NCBI GenBank assembly: GCA_948567375.1
Contig: OX419758.1
Coordinates: 68,019,001-68,083,000 of the forward strand
DNA length: 64,000 nucleotides
DNA from: Lunularia cruciata
Lineage: Eukaryota; Streptophyta; Marchantiopsida; Lunulariales; Lunulariaceae
Direction of reading: 5' to 3'
Shown here: positions 1-10,185 of the stretch, piece by piece
Layout of the letters: each line of letters starts with the position of its first letter
How positions within the stretch are numbered: position 1 is the first letter of the stretch
The notes under the pieces: model-generated
The model's input: only the letters and a program-made list of their open reading frames with translations
What the model was told of the DNA's origin: nothing
The model's database searches: none
Position numbers and translations under genes: made by a program

Positions 1-524
1 GGTTTCTGCCCCGACCATTTTTGTGCGTTGGACCTTGAAAGAGTTGGTTGTTTTGTACGTAAGGTCCTCTCATGTGCCCAGATTGAGGCAATTAAATCCT
101 GCGCGTACAAGTTCTCGGGAATTACAAACTTATGATAATATCACAATTCCTCTACCGGAGGAATCTTCGACAACCGTCCCGGATGAAGGAGATTTTGTCA
201 ACTTGCGGCCACTAGATCGGTCGCTTGCTACTCGAGACTCACTGCCGGAGTCGTGTGAGCAACTTGTTCCCCTGCGGTTTTACGATGTGCCTAAGTTAGC
301 TAAGCAGGAACTTCTGGACTGGGTCGCCTATCAGATGCTCCGGCCGCTACCAGAATCATTTATGCGATTTCAATGTGGTTCCTTGGAGGCCCTCAATTTC
401 GGGAGCTTACCCAAGTTGGAGCTACTGCAGCTGGTATGTTGTGACGCAATACAATCACTGCCGGATTCACTTGTACAACTTCCTACACTGCGGGAATTGA
501 AAATGTACAAGTGTGTGTACTTAC

Positions 525-2060
525 AGGCCCTTCCCAGCAGTTTCGGAAACTTAGCCAACTTGGAACGGCTAGAGTTAGCGAAGTGTGAGCGACTGCAGTC
601 ATTACCGGAATCATTCGGTGGACTTCTTGGCCTGAAGGAGTTGCAGATGGGATGGTGTTCGGAGTTGCAGACCCTTCCCAGCAGTTTCGGAAACTTAGCC
701 AACTTGGAACGGCTAGAGTTAGTGAGGTGTGAGCGACTGCAGTCATTACCGGAATCATTCGGTGGACTTCTTGGCCTGAAGGAGTTGCAGATGGGATGGT
801 GTAGGGAGTTGCAGGCCCTTCCCAGCAGTTTCGGAAACTTAGCCAACTTGGAACGGCTAGAGTTAGAGGGGTGTGAGCGACTGCAGTCATTACCGGAATC
901 ATTCGGTGGACTTCTTGGCCTGAAGGAGTTGCAGATGGGATGGTGTAGGGAGTTGCAGACCCTTCCCAGCAGTTTCGGAAACTTAGCCAACTTGGAACGG
1001 CTAGAGTTAGAGGGGTGTGAGCGACTGCAGTCATTACCGGAATCATTCGGTGGACTTCTTGGCCTGAAGGAGTTGCAGATGGGATGGTGTAGGGAGTTGC
1101 AGGCCCTTCCCAGCAGTTTCGGAAACTTAGCCAACTTGGAACGGCTAGAGTTAGAGGGGTGTGAGCGACTGCAGTCATTACCGGAATCATTCGGTGGACT
1201 TCTTGGCCTGAAGGAGTTGGGGATGGGATGGTGTTCAGCGTTGCAGACCCTTCCCAGCAGTTTCGGAAACTTAGCCAACTTGGAACGGCTAGAGTTAGAG
1301 GGGTGTGAGCGACTGCAGTCATTGCCGGAATCATTCGGTGGACTTCTTGGCCTGAAGGAGTTGGGGATGGGATGGTGTTCAGCGTTGCAGACCCTTCCCA
1401 GCAGTTTCGGAAACTTAGCCAACTTGGAACGGCTAGAGTTAGGGGGGTGTGAGCGACTGCAGTCATTGCCGGAATCATTCGGTGGACTTCTTGGCCTGAA
1501 GGAGTTGCTGATGCAAAGGTGTTCAGCGTTGCAGACCCTTCCCAGCAGTTTCGGAAACTTAGCCAACTTGGAATGGCTAGAGTTAGGGCGGTGTGAGCGA
1601 CTGCAGTCATTGCCGGAATCATTCGGTGGACTTCTTGGCCTGAAGGAGTTGCGGATGGAAGGGTGTTGGGAGTTGCGGGCCCTTCCCAGCAGTTTTGGAA
1701 ACTCAGCCAACTTGGAATTGCTAGACTTATTGGAGTGTGAGCTTGGAACGGCTAGAGTTAGGGGGGTGTGAGCGACTGCAGTCATTGCCGGAATCATTCG
1801 GTGGACTTCTTGGCCTGAAGGAGTTGCTGATGCAAAGGTGTTCAGCGTTGCAGACCCTTCCCAGCAGTTTCGGAAACTTAGCCAACTTGGAACGGCTAGA
1901 GTTAGGGGGGTGTGAGCGACTGCAGTCATTGCCGGAATCATTCGGTGGACTTCTTGGCCTGAAGGAGTTGCGGATGGAAGGGTGTTGGGAGTTGCAGGCC
2001 CTTCCCAGCAGTTTTGGAAACTCAGCCAACTTGGAATTGCTAGACTTATTGGAGTGTGAG
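525..2060 (+). repeat. Array of 144-bp (48-residue) LRR units
   Basis: The anchor TTCCCAGCAG recurs at 531, 675, 819, 963, 1107, 1251, 1395, 1539 and 1683, exactly 144 bp apart, and again at 1858 and 2002 after a 319-bp duplication. Each unit encodes two 24-residue LRRs, one of SSFGNLANLERLEL type and one of PESFGGLLGLKEL type. Units differ mainly at the codons around the GC and C positions, where solvent-exposed residues are expected. The near identity at nucleotide level points to recent expansion or conversion. Confidence 0.93.
1423..2060 (+). repeat. 319-bp tandem duplication inside the LRR array
   Basis: Bases 1423-1741 are repeated as 1742-2060, with only about three base differences that I can see (near 1573/1892, 1589/1908 and 1676/1995). 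The length is two 144-bp units plus 31 bp, so it is out of register with the array and not divisible by three. The junction at 1741/1742 fuses the end of one LRR to the middle of another and shifts the frame, ending the long reading frame 30 bp later. Confidence 0.92.
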
Positions 2061-2439
2061 CAACTGCAGTCATTGCGGAGCAGTTTTGGAAACTTAGCCA
2101 ACTAGGAACGCTAGACTTTTTTGAGTGTGAACAACGGCAGTCATTGCCAGAATCATTCGGATGCTTGGCCGGAAGGAGTTGCAGATGCGCATGTGTTGAG
2201 AGTTGCAGGCCCTTCCCAGGTCCATTTGGAATTCTCCGGGGACTTCTTGGCCTGAAGGAACTGCAGGTGGAAGGGTGTTCAGAGCTGCGGGAACTTCCGG
2301 GGTACTTATTGGCCTGAAAGAATTCATCGGGGACTTCGTGGGATGAAGGAATTAGAGATGGAAGGGTGTTCAGAGTTGCAGGCCCTTCCTAGCAATTATG
2401 GAAACTTAACTAACTTGGGAAAGCTAGATTTGTCTCACG

Positions 2440-2597
2440 GCCAGAAACTGCAGTCAGTGACAGAATTACTCGGGCGACTTCTTGGCTGGCAGGCCCTTTC
2501 CAGCATACTGCCAAATTGGCCAGAAATTGCAGTCAGTGTCAGAATTACTCGGGCGACTTCTTGGCTGGCAGGCCCTTTCCAGCATACTGCCAAATTG
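2440..2597 (+). repeat. 79-bp tandem duplication in the decayed LRR tail
   Basis: Bases 2440-2518 (starting GCCAGAAACTG) are repeated as 2519-2597 with two or three differences. The length is not a multiple of three, so this also breaks the LRR frame. Confidence 0.9.
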
Positions 2598-2605
2598 TTG
2601 TAAAA

Positions 2606-2902
2606 GGATTACCGGGGATATATACTATATGTACTATATATTTTACATACTATTCATGGTGTATTTCACGCATTCCCCATGGTTGGAACCTGTGACCTCC
2701 AACTTAGGAAGTTGTTATTCTATCCAACTGTCCTACCATCATATCTTTGCGACTTCTTATACAAACGAAACAACTTGAAGCTTTCCCGAATGGATCTTAA
2801 ACTTGAATAATCATTCCCCTACACTACAACTTTATCAATCGTCGTTCCTGGGATCGACAGAGAATAATAATATAGAAATCAAAATAGCATTGAAAGAAAA
2901 TT
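2606..2902. other. Non-coding stretch between the LRR remnant and copia element C1
   Basis: AT-rich sequence with no coding pattern that I recognise. It may hold the 3' untranslated region of the LRR gene; no clear polyadenylation signal can be assigned. Confidence 0.4.
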
Positions 2903-3154
2903 TGAGTTGATTAACACGCTCCAACACTAAGAAGCCTTGTATGAGACGCTGCGCCCAAGAGACTCACTAGTGAAAATCATTAATATGTTGATCTAGTCGC
3001 AGGTCTCTTCTTCCTCGTTCTATCTCAGTTACCCGCAAAGACCTAATTGTCTCATCCGCCATCTCGGAGATGTGTCTACCACCCATGATCTAGTATATCA
3101 GTCACCGTTGGATGCAGCTGCTTCATCTCTCGAAAGAATAGCAAGACATATTCA
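2903..3154 (-). repeat. Probable 3' terminal repeat of copia C1
   Basis: The segment 2998-3154 closely matches 26588-26742 in the same orientation, and weaker similarity continues outward on the low side. On the minus strand both copies begin TGAATATG. It lies directly after the RNase H end of C1 and a purine-rich stretch, as expected for a 3' LTR. The outer boundary at 2903 is only a guess from a TG. Confidence 0.55.
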
Positions 3155-3199
3155 AGAATCTACACCTTGGCTTGTATACTATTTAGAAAATAAAATACT

Positions 3200-3884
3200 T
3201 CTAAGAGTGTTTAGTTATGTAATCTCAAATCAGCATCTTGGTACGATGAGCAAGTTCAAACATAACTTGAACTTCTTGATAGGAACAGGCTTGCCAATAT
3301 ATCAGCTGCATTCACCTTTGTGCCAATCTTCAGCAAATTGACTTCTCCATTTGTCACAATTTCATGGTGAAATGGTATTCACGTCAATGTGTTTGGTTCA
3401 AGAATGAAACACTTGATTCTTGGCCAAGTGAATAGCACTTTGGCTATCACAATGAAGTTTGGACTTCATTTATGCAAGTCCGATGTCTTTGACTAACCTC
3501 TATAGCCATACAACTTCCTTAGCTTACTCATATACTTCAGAGTATATGGTGTTGCCATATGCTCTGCCCATGTAGTTGGAAGAGCAACATAGGTTGAGGA
3601 GTAGACTTCCAGCTTAAGGGACCTCCAGCAAGTGTACAAATCCGGTAGTGGATTTCCTCTTGTCTAGATCTTCAAAAAAATCAACATCCACATACTATGT
3701 AATTACACCTTGGTCTTGCTCCATGTCGGATATAATATCAATATCTATTATACCTTTCAAGTAGCGATGTATCCACTTCACTACTTCCCATGTTCCTTCC
3801 TTGGATTTGACATATATCTACTTAATATGCACACTACACATGATGTATCAAGTCTAGTACAAACCATTGTATACATTAGACTCT
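3200..3884 (-). pseudogene. Copia C1 RNase H and 3' end of pol
   Basis: Minus-strand translation gives the junction of reverse transcriptase and RNase H (SLMYTMVCTRLDT, then RYMSNPRKEH), followed by remnants of the YVDxDFxxDLDKRKSTTGFV block and the NAADIL tail typical of copia elements. Several stops and frameshifts occur. The sequence resumes at 4636-4655 and 16912 after two insertions; joining those ends restores the usual copia spacing before SLMY. Confidence 0.85.
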
Positions 3885-4635
3885 TGTAATGTTTCGAGGA
3901 GAGGAGAAACCCCAAGAGAAACACAATATAGACAACACACATCTTCACACTCAAACTCCGATGCCCCAAAGGAGCACATTCTCTTTATTATATAGCCAAA
4001 GAGGATCCCCTCCAAGGAAGTTTCACCATTGGATCAGATACATGGATTGGTGATATGTAAGCGAGCTCCACCCTTAGATTACTTGCTTGGACTGGGTGAC
4101 ATGTTGGTCCTTGTCTTATCTAGATGGTCAAATAGGTTTTGACTAGAGTGTATCTTTAGGGAATCTTCATGTAAGAATCTCATAATCACGTGGGTGAGGT
4201 ACCGTTGGAAAGCTCTCGATGAGACAAACCTAGGGGAGGGAATGCCAACCTTTCCTCTAACAGAAAAGGAGAGTCTACACATTTACAAGACTTATTTCAT
4301 CCGTTTAGGTCTCCGAAATTACCTTTGAAGTTTTTTGACATATTTTGATTTTTCTCTATTAGTAGAAGTACTCTTTTGGTGATACTTCTATTTGATCTAC
4401 TTAGTCCATCATGTGTAACATCCTTCCAGATGTTACCAAACCAATTTCACATTTAGATCATATGTCTAGCTATTGGTTCTAAAGTCTTCAAGCATGTTTT
4501 GATCTTGGCCTATTAGTAGTACTCTTTTGGTGATATCTCTATTTGATGTACTTAGTCCATTATGTATAACATCTTTCCATATGTTACCAAACCAAATTTC
4601 ATCTCTAGATCATATGTCTAGTTATTGGTATTGCA
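3885..4635 (-). mobile_element. Solo LTR of the H chromovirus family inside copia C1
   Basis: This 751-bp TG...CA segment matches the LTRs of element H (4656-5396, 16163-16906) end to end and has no internal region. It is flanked by ACTCT (3880-3884) and ACTCC (4636-4640), a 5-bp target duplication with one mismatch. Removing it rejoins the copia frame before SLMY. It arose by insertion followed by LTR-LTR recombination. Confidence 0.88.
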
Positions 4636-4655
4636 ACTCCCTACAACACTAGCAT

Positions 4656-5396
4656 TGTAATGTTGCGAGGATAGCAGAGAAACACAGAAACATAAACACA
4701 AATTTCACACTCAAACTCTCATGCCCCAAAGGAACACCTTCTCTTTATTATGTAGCCAAAGAGGATCTCCTCCAAGGAAGCTCCACCATAGGATAAGGTA
4801 CATGGATAAGTGACATGTCAACAAGCTCCACCCTCAGATTACATGCTTGGATGGATGACATGTTGGTCTTGGTCGTATCTGGTTGGTCAAATAGGGTTTG
4901 ACTAAAGGGAATCTTTTAGGGAATCTTCTTGTGGGAATCTCATAATCATGTGGATGAGATACCATTGGAAAGCTCTTGACAAGAAAAACCAAGGGGGAGG
5001 GAAGGCCAGCGTTTCTTTTTGGGGGGAGAACCTACACATTTTTTAGGTCTAATTCATTCGTTTAGGCCTTCAAAATTACCTCAAAGATTTCAAGTATATT
5101 TTGGTCCTTACTCTATTAGTAGAAGTCCCCTTTTGGTGATACCTCTTTTTGATATGTTTATTCCATCATGTGTAACATCCTTCCTGATGTTACTAAACTA
5201 ATTCTCACCTTTGATCATATGTCTAGCTATTGGTTCTAAGGTTTTCAAGTCTATTTTGGTTTTTGTCCTATTAATAGAAATACTCTTTTGGTGATACTTC
5301 TATTTGATCTATTTTTTCCATCATGTATAACATCATTCAAGATGTTACCAAACCAAATTTCACATCTAGATCATATGGCTAGCTATTGGTATGACA
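4656..5396 (-). repeat. 3' LTR of element H
   Basis: A 741-bp TG...CA repeat matching 16163-16906. A 155-bp block is tandemly doubled near its element-5' side: copies start at 5090 and 5245, each with the TTTTGGTGAT and ATCATATG landmarks. The H2 LTRs have only one such block. Confidence 0.92.
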
Positions 5397-5399
5397 AAT

Positions 5400-5866
5400 G
5401 TCCCTCCTTTTAAGACGCAATGTCCTCGTTGTGCAACTACTGCTCAAATGCTTGCACCAACACCGGTGCATGTATCAAATTGGCAGTAGGCTCCTAGGTT
5501 GCCTCATATAGGAGGTAACCTTTCCACTATACCAGATAGTCCACTTGCGGATGTCGAGTACCACGGATGCATTTTTGGAAGATACACTCCACTTCATATT
5601 CTCCGTGCCGTCAATAAGTGTCGGGCAAGGTCAAATGTCTTGTGTGGAATGACAATGGCTTGATTGGGGAGCATATCTACAAGTAGGGAAACATGGAACA
5701 CTAGATGGATCTTCATGTGTGGTGGTAGCTCAAGGTGATAGGCCACAACGCCAACTCGACAAAGAATGGAAAAAGGCCCTATAAAATAAGGTCTGAGCTT
5801 GCGAGGGCCAACTAATGTGAGGTTGGTTGTAGACAGCCACACTTGATCCCCAACATTGAACTCCAT
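5400..5866 (-). pseudogene. Element H integrase C-terminus and chromodomain
   Basis: The minus-strand frame 5594-5866 begins MEFNVGDQVWLST and contains RPYFIGPFSI and the FHVS block, the SH3-like C-terminal part of gypsy integrases. It is followed, after stops, by a chromodomain-like segment with EYEVECI and VDYLV-WKGY. Chromodomains steer integration of this clade to particular chromatin. At least two tryptophan codons in this part are now stops. Confidence 0.8.
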
Positions 5867-5889
5867 GTGCCTATAGTGTGCATCGGCAT

Positions 5890-6778
5890 ACTACTTTTGT
5901 CAATTTTTGCACAATCTGCAATCTGTGCTTGGTGCTCTCCACACCTTGCTGGATTCTAGAAACAAATGTGTTGACTACGTCGACCTTGGTAGCCACTAGC
6001 CAGATCCTCATTAAGCTAGGAGATGCTCACCATACATGAGGAAAAATGGAGTGACACAAGTGGATGCATTCACAAAATTATTATAAGTGAATTCCACCAA
6101 TGGGAGTAAGGTGTCCTACCTCTCTTGCTCATCTAAAGTGAAGTCGCACAACATATCTTCAATAATGCGATTAGCTTGCTATGTTTGTCCATTTGTCTAT
6201 GGGTGGTAAGTTGTGGACATAGCTAACTTGGTTTTGAAGAGTGTTTGCCATAACAAATTGGTGAATTGAGTGCTTTTGTCGGTGATGAGGACTCGAGACA
6301 ATCCATGGTGAGAGAAGATTGCATTTAGGTATAATTGAGCTAGTTGTGGAATGGTCACATCTTTGTGGTAGGACGTACATGAAATTTTTTTGTGTTGGTC
6401 CACAAAGATCACGATGGAATCAAACCCTGAGGTGGTCTTGGGTAATTCACAAACGAGATCCATATTCACTTGTTCCCTAAGGTGGGTAGGAGTGGAGAGA
6501 GGTTGAAGGAGCCATGTAGGAGCTTGATTACAAGCTTTGTATTGTTGATAGAGTAGGCAGCTATGCATGTAGTCCATCACATAGTCACTCATCGAGGACC
6601 AATAGTAATGGTGATGGACTGCATCCAAGGTCTTGTCCACTCCATCATGACTTGCAATGGTAGAATCATAACATTCCGCTAGAACGGTGGTACGTAATTT
6701 TGGGACATTTGGAAACCATAATCTGCCATCACAAAAGGTGAGTCCTTGGGTGTTGGTGACACCTTTGGATGAGTGCAC
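5890..6778 (-). pseudogene. Element H integrase core
   Basis: The minus-strand frame 6197-6778 (193 residues) holds the integrase zinc-binding region (HDGVDKTLDAV, then CLLYQQ where a CxxC is usual, so the second cysteine is lost) and the start of the catalytic core (NMDLVCELPKT; LITDKSTQFT). An overlapping frame at 6171-6380 is a shadow. The remaining core decays toward 5890. Confidence 0.85.
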
Positions 6779-6829
6779 TCCTACAATCTATGGATCAGTT
6801 TTTGTAGCAGCCAAAATCTCTGGCTAAAA

Positions 6830-8587
6830 TTCAAGGTTAATCTTAACCTCTATCACCAAATTGTTTGCCATCGGCATACGAGTGAATGCATCTATAAGTT
6901 GCTTCTTACCTTCCACGTAGGTGATTTTCATGTTGAAGCATTGTAACCACTTTGCCCATAGAATCTAATGACGAGATAGATCTTTCTATGTCTCAAGGTA
7001 GAATAGAGGTTTATGGTCTATCTCTACTACAAATGCCTTCTTGCCCAAATAGTGCTTCCAATGCTTGGTTGCAAGGACAATGACCAGCTCTTCTTGTTCT
7101 GTGGTATGATAGTTGTGCTTTGTCGGTGATAATTTTTGAGAGAAATATGCAATTGGATGCCATCCATCATGCCACTCCTATTGTAGGACGGCTCCTATTG
7201 CTATGTTTGATGCATTTGTAGTCAACTTGGTTGGATGTTTTGGGTCATACCATTTCAAGATTGGTACATGTAGCAAGGCGGCTTTCAATCTTGAAAGGCC
7301 AACTCTTGTGCGGTTCCCCACGTCCAATTCTTCCCATTGCCAAGTAGTGCTATTAAAGGTTGTGCAACCTTGGAAAAGTCATTGGCAAATTGTTGATAGA
7401 ATCTTGTCAACCCCAAGAAGCTCTTGAGTTGAGTTTGATCTTCTGGGGCACTCCATTTTTGAATGATCTCTATTTTATCTCTCAATACTTGATACCCTCT
7501 GCACTTACTCTATGTCCAAAGTAGTTTACTTCAGACTTGCCAAACTTGCACTTTGAGATTTTGGCGTACAATTGATTCTGTCTTAGAATCTAGAGGGCTT
7601 CTCATAGATGCTATTTGTGTTCTATCATCGTGCTACTATATACTAAGATTTCATCTAGGAAGATGATAACAGACTTATCTAAGTGTAGACAAAATATGTC
7701 ATTCATTAGACTCATGAAAGTGGCAGGTGCATTGGTGAGGCCAAAAGGCATCACGAGATACTCAAAGTGGCCATACCTGGTTTGAAAGATAGTTTTGTAT
7801 ACATCCTCCTTTGCAATGCGGATTTGATTGTAACTGCTCCGCAAGTCCAATTTGGTGAAGTATCTTGCTCCATTGGGTTGATCAAACAGGTCATCCATGC
7901 AAGGTAAGGGGTATTTGTTCTTCATTGTTTGCTGATTGAGACCCCGAAAGTCAATGCACATGCGCATTGTATCGTCCTTCTTCTTCACAAACAAGATAGG
8001 AGCCCCATATGGTGATACGCTAGGTTGGATGAACCCTTTCTACAACATATCCTCAATTTGAGTCTTACACTCCTCCAACTCATGAGGTGATAAGCAATAT
8101 GGGGCCTTCCAAGGAGGTGTCTTCCACGGGATTGTCTCAATTTTATGATCTACTCTCTTTTTTGGTGGTAATCTTGAGGACAGATCATCAAGAAAGACAT
8201 CTTGAAACTTATTTACCACATCCTTCAATTTCTTAGGAATTTTTCCATTGATTTGTGCACTCTAGACTTCTCTTATTAGACCCATGAAACATCTATTGGT
8301 CTTACGGATAGTTGCTGTCCCTATGACATAGAGAGGGAATTCTTGCCTATGTGATTTTTCTTTAACCCCAATGATTGACCATTGGTGGGTTCTCACTACT
8401 TTCTTCCTCCAATCTACCATAGGGTTGTAATGCTCTATCCATGGCATGCCTAAGATTGCATCATAACGAGCTAATTGTATCACTTGTCACTCAATTGCTT
8501 TTTGATATTCTCCTACAGAGAGTGTTACCCATCTTGGTAATGATTCAAACCTCTCTATTTGCCCATAAGGTAACTTTACTCCCTTTC
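6830..8587 (-). pseudogene. Element H protease end, reverse transcriptase and RNase H
   Basis: Minus-strand pieces in order: ARYDAILGMPWIEHYN (8262-8483, end of the aspartic protease), KKRVDHKIETIP (8040-8228, RT start), the RT palm with [20 protein letters not shown] and [13 protein letters not shown] (7611-7994), then FLGLTRFYQQF (7285-7485) and RNase H remnants. The RT active site reads FLDEILVYS, so the second catalytic aspartate is replaced by glutamate. The protease is cut at 8587 by element N; its other half is at 14228. Confidence 0.88.
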
Positions 8588-8989
8588 TATAACAATATGG
8601 AGTTTAGCGACGAAGTTAGTCGGGCTCACGAAGTGGCACATAAGACAAATTAGCCTAGAATATTCCGGAAGTATCTAGGAAGCTTAGCTTGCACCTTAAG
8701 TAAGTAGCTTCTAGAAGGAAGCTTCTAGAAGCTTCCAACTAGCTTAGCTTTCACGCCAAGTAGGCGATTTCTAGAAGGAAGCTTCTTGAGAAGCTTCCTA
8801 GTTAACTTGGCTTGCACTCTAAGAAAGCGGCTTGAGGAAGCTTCTTGAGAAGCTTCTCGAGGGCCTTGTATGCTACCTATAAATACTTAAGCCAAAGATC
8901 ATGCTAGGTATTTGGAGTTTTCCCTCATTCAAGTGTTCCAATGTGAGTTTCCATTCTCATATTTCTCTCCTCGGTTTCGGTCTTTTACA
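8588..8989 (+). repeat. 5' LTR of element N
   Basis: 402 bp, ending TCTTTTACA just before the primer site. It matches 13785-14222 with roughly twenty substitutions by eye and two main gaps (about 24 and 12 bp), which explain the 36-bp length difference. It is rich in AAGCTT-centred short palindromes. Confidence 0.95.
8878..8884 (+). promoter_or_regulatory. Putative TATA box of the N LTR promoter
   Basis: TATAAAT lies about 105 bp before the LTR end, a usual place for a U3 promoter, and is conserved in the 3' LTR at 14112-14118. Function is inferred from position. Confidence 0.55.
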
Positions 8990-8990
8990 T

Positions 8991-9004
8991 TGGTATCAGA
9001 GCAG
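8991..9004 (+). promoter_or_regulatory. Primer-binding site of element N (initiator-Met tRNA)
   Basis: TGGTATCAGAGCA directly follows the 5' LTR with one spacer base. It is complementary to the 3' end of plant initiator methionine tRNA, the usual primer for these elements. Confidence 0.92.
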
Positions 9005-9259
9005 GAATGGGATGGATGGAATTTATGGACCACCAAATCCACTTCCGCCAAACCATTGGGACTTTCATGTCTAGATATTACCAAAGCATCATTTCACACA
9101 ATTCATCACCTCGTGCTTTGGTCAGGATTTTCTACATATGATCATCGTGTCAGAGGAACCCTTGATACTTCCAGTTGTAACTTATGGAGAACAATGGACA
9201 TGTTGTATCTATGTGTAATCAATTAGATAAATTGAGAGTAGTGTAATAGAGTAGTAGCG

Positions 9260-10180
9260 ATGGCGGCAATACCGGATGTTATCCTTGCAATGCAACAACA
9301 AATCGAGCATCTTACTCGATTGTTGGATGAACGGGACCAACAACGACAAGAACAGATAGACAGAGCGCTAGTTTGAGATGGAGAAGATCGCATTCAATTT
9401 TGGAAACCCAAGGTGTTTGAAGGCAAGAATCTTCCAAGAATAGTGGAGAATTTTGTGTTTGACTGCGAATGTTACTTTGAAGCCACCAATCTTCAAGATG
9501 AGTGGAAACAAATTCTCTTGGCTTCTAGCCAATTGGATGGCGTGGCAAAACTTTGGTGGCGATTCCGAGTAGAAAGAGCTGAATGACAAATTGTTACACC
9601 GATTTTGACATAGGCAAAATTCAAGGATGCAATACTTGGCCGATTTCAAACTCTAAATGCCACCCGAGCCGCACGAGATAAATTAGTGGAGTTGAGGTAG
9701 ATTGGCTCAGTAAGAAGCTACATCACACAATTTCAAAACATCATCATGCAAATTCCAGATATCCAAGAAGGTGAAGTTCTGGATCAATTTGTGCGAGGAT
9801 TGAAGTCACGAACCAAATTGGAGGTGACCATGCGGGAGCCACAAAACGTAGAAGAAGCCATGCAATTGGCTGAGCATTTTGATTCCTTGGTTGTGACAAC
9901 TTGGTCTCGACCTCAACCTACACAAAGCCTACCAGTACCACGAGTGGAAGAACCAGTACCAATGGAGATTGATGCTATCTAACGAAGACCACTTGGCACA
10001 ACAGATAGAGAAAGATTACAACAAAATAGAGGTTGCTTTTATTGTCGCTAAGTTGGACATCTCATTGCTAAATGTCCACTTAGGAATGGGTGACCTTGAC
10101 AAGTTGCCTAGATGGAGTTTGTGGAACAGAATAATCAAGGAAACGAAGAATCCCAATAGGAGATTTCAAGCCGCTTATTG
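9260..10180 (+). pseudogene. Element N gag (with CCHC zinc knuckle)
   Basis: The frame starts at ATG 9260 (MAAIPDVILAMQQQ) and can be followed to about 10180 through in-frame stops, including TGA near 9374, TGA near 9584, TAG near 9612 and TAG near 9699. It contains the retrotransposon gag core (ATLLWRF-like region, then YITQFQNIIMQIPDI and EGEVLDQFVRGLKS). Near the end (10034-10075) is a knuckle of CX2CX4HX4C spacing, itself carrying a TAA. Gag would package the element RNA in cytoplasmic particles. Pol continues in a different frame from 10186. Confidence 0.9.
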
Positions 10181-10185
10181 GGAGC

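Larger units (their letters stand above)
2..2603 (+). pseudogene. Leucine-rich-repeat protein (plant NBS-LRR-like C-terminal part), 5' end outside window, 3' end decayed
   Basis: The frame is open from the window edge to a stop at 1769-1771, so the true start lies upstream; the first in-frame candidate (GTG at 23) is not a real start. After about 130 unique residues come alternating 24-residue leucine-rich repeats of the plant intracellular type, with the pattern LPxSFGxLxxLxxLxLxxC. Such arrays form the C-terminal recognition part of NBS-LRR resistance proteins, but no NB-ARC or TIR domain is visible here. The frame breaks at 1741/1742 because of a 319-bp tandem duplication; the LRR continues in another frame (1737-2105), reaches a TAG at 2103 where its sister units read TTG, then decays through 2603 with a further 79-bp duplication. 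A spliced or truncated functional protein ending near 1771 cannot be excluded. Confidence 0.8.

Noticed and set aside
370-2073. 567-codon and 379-codon open frames on the minus strand across the LRR array
   Set aside because: The 144-bp period is a multiple of three, so one stop-free antisense unit yields a long frame; these are shadows of the sense LRR.
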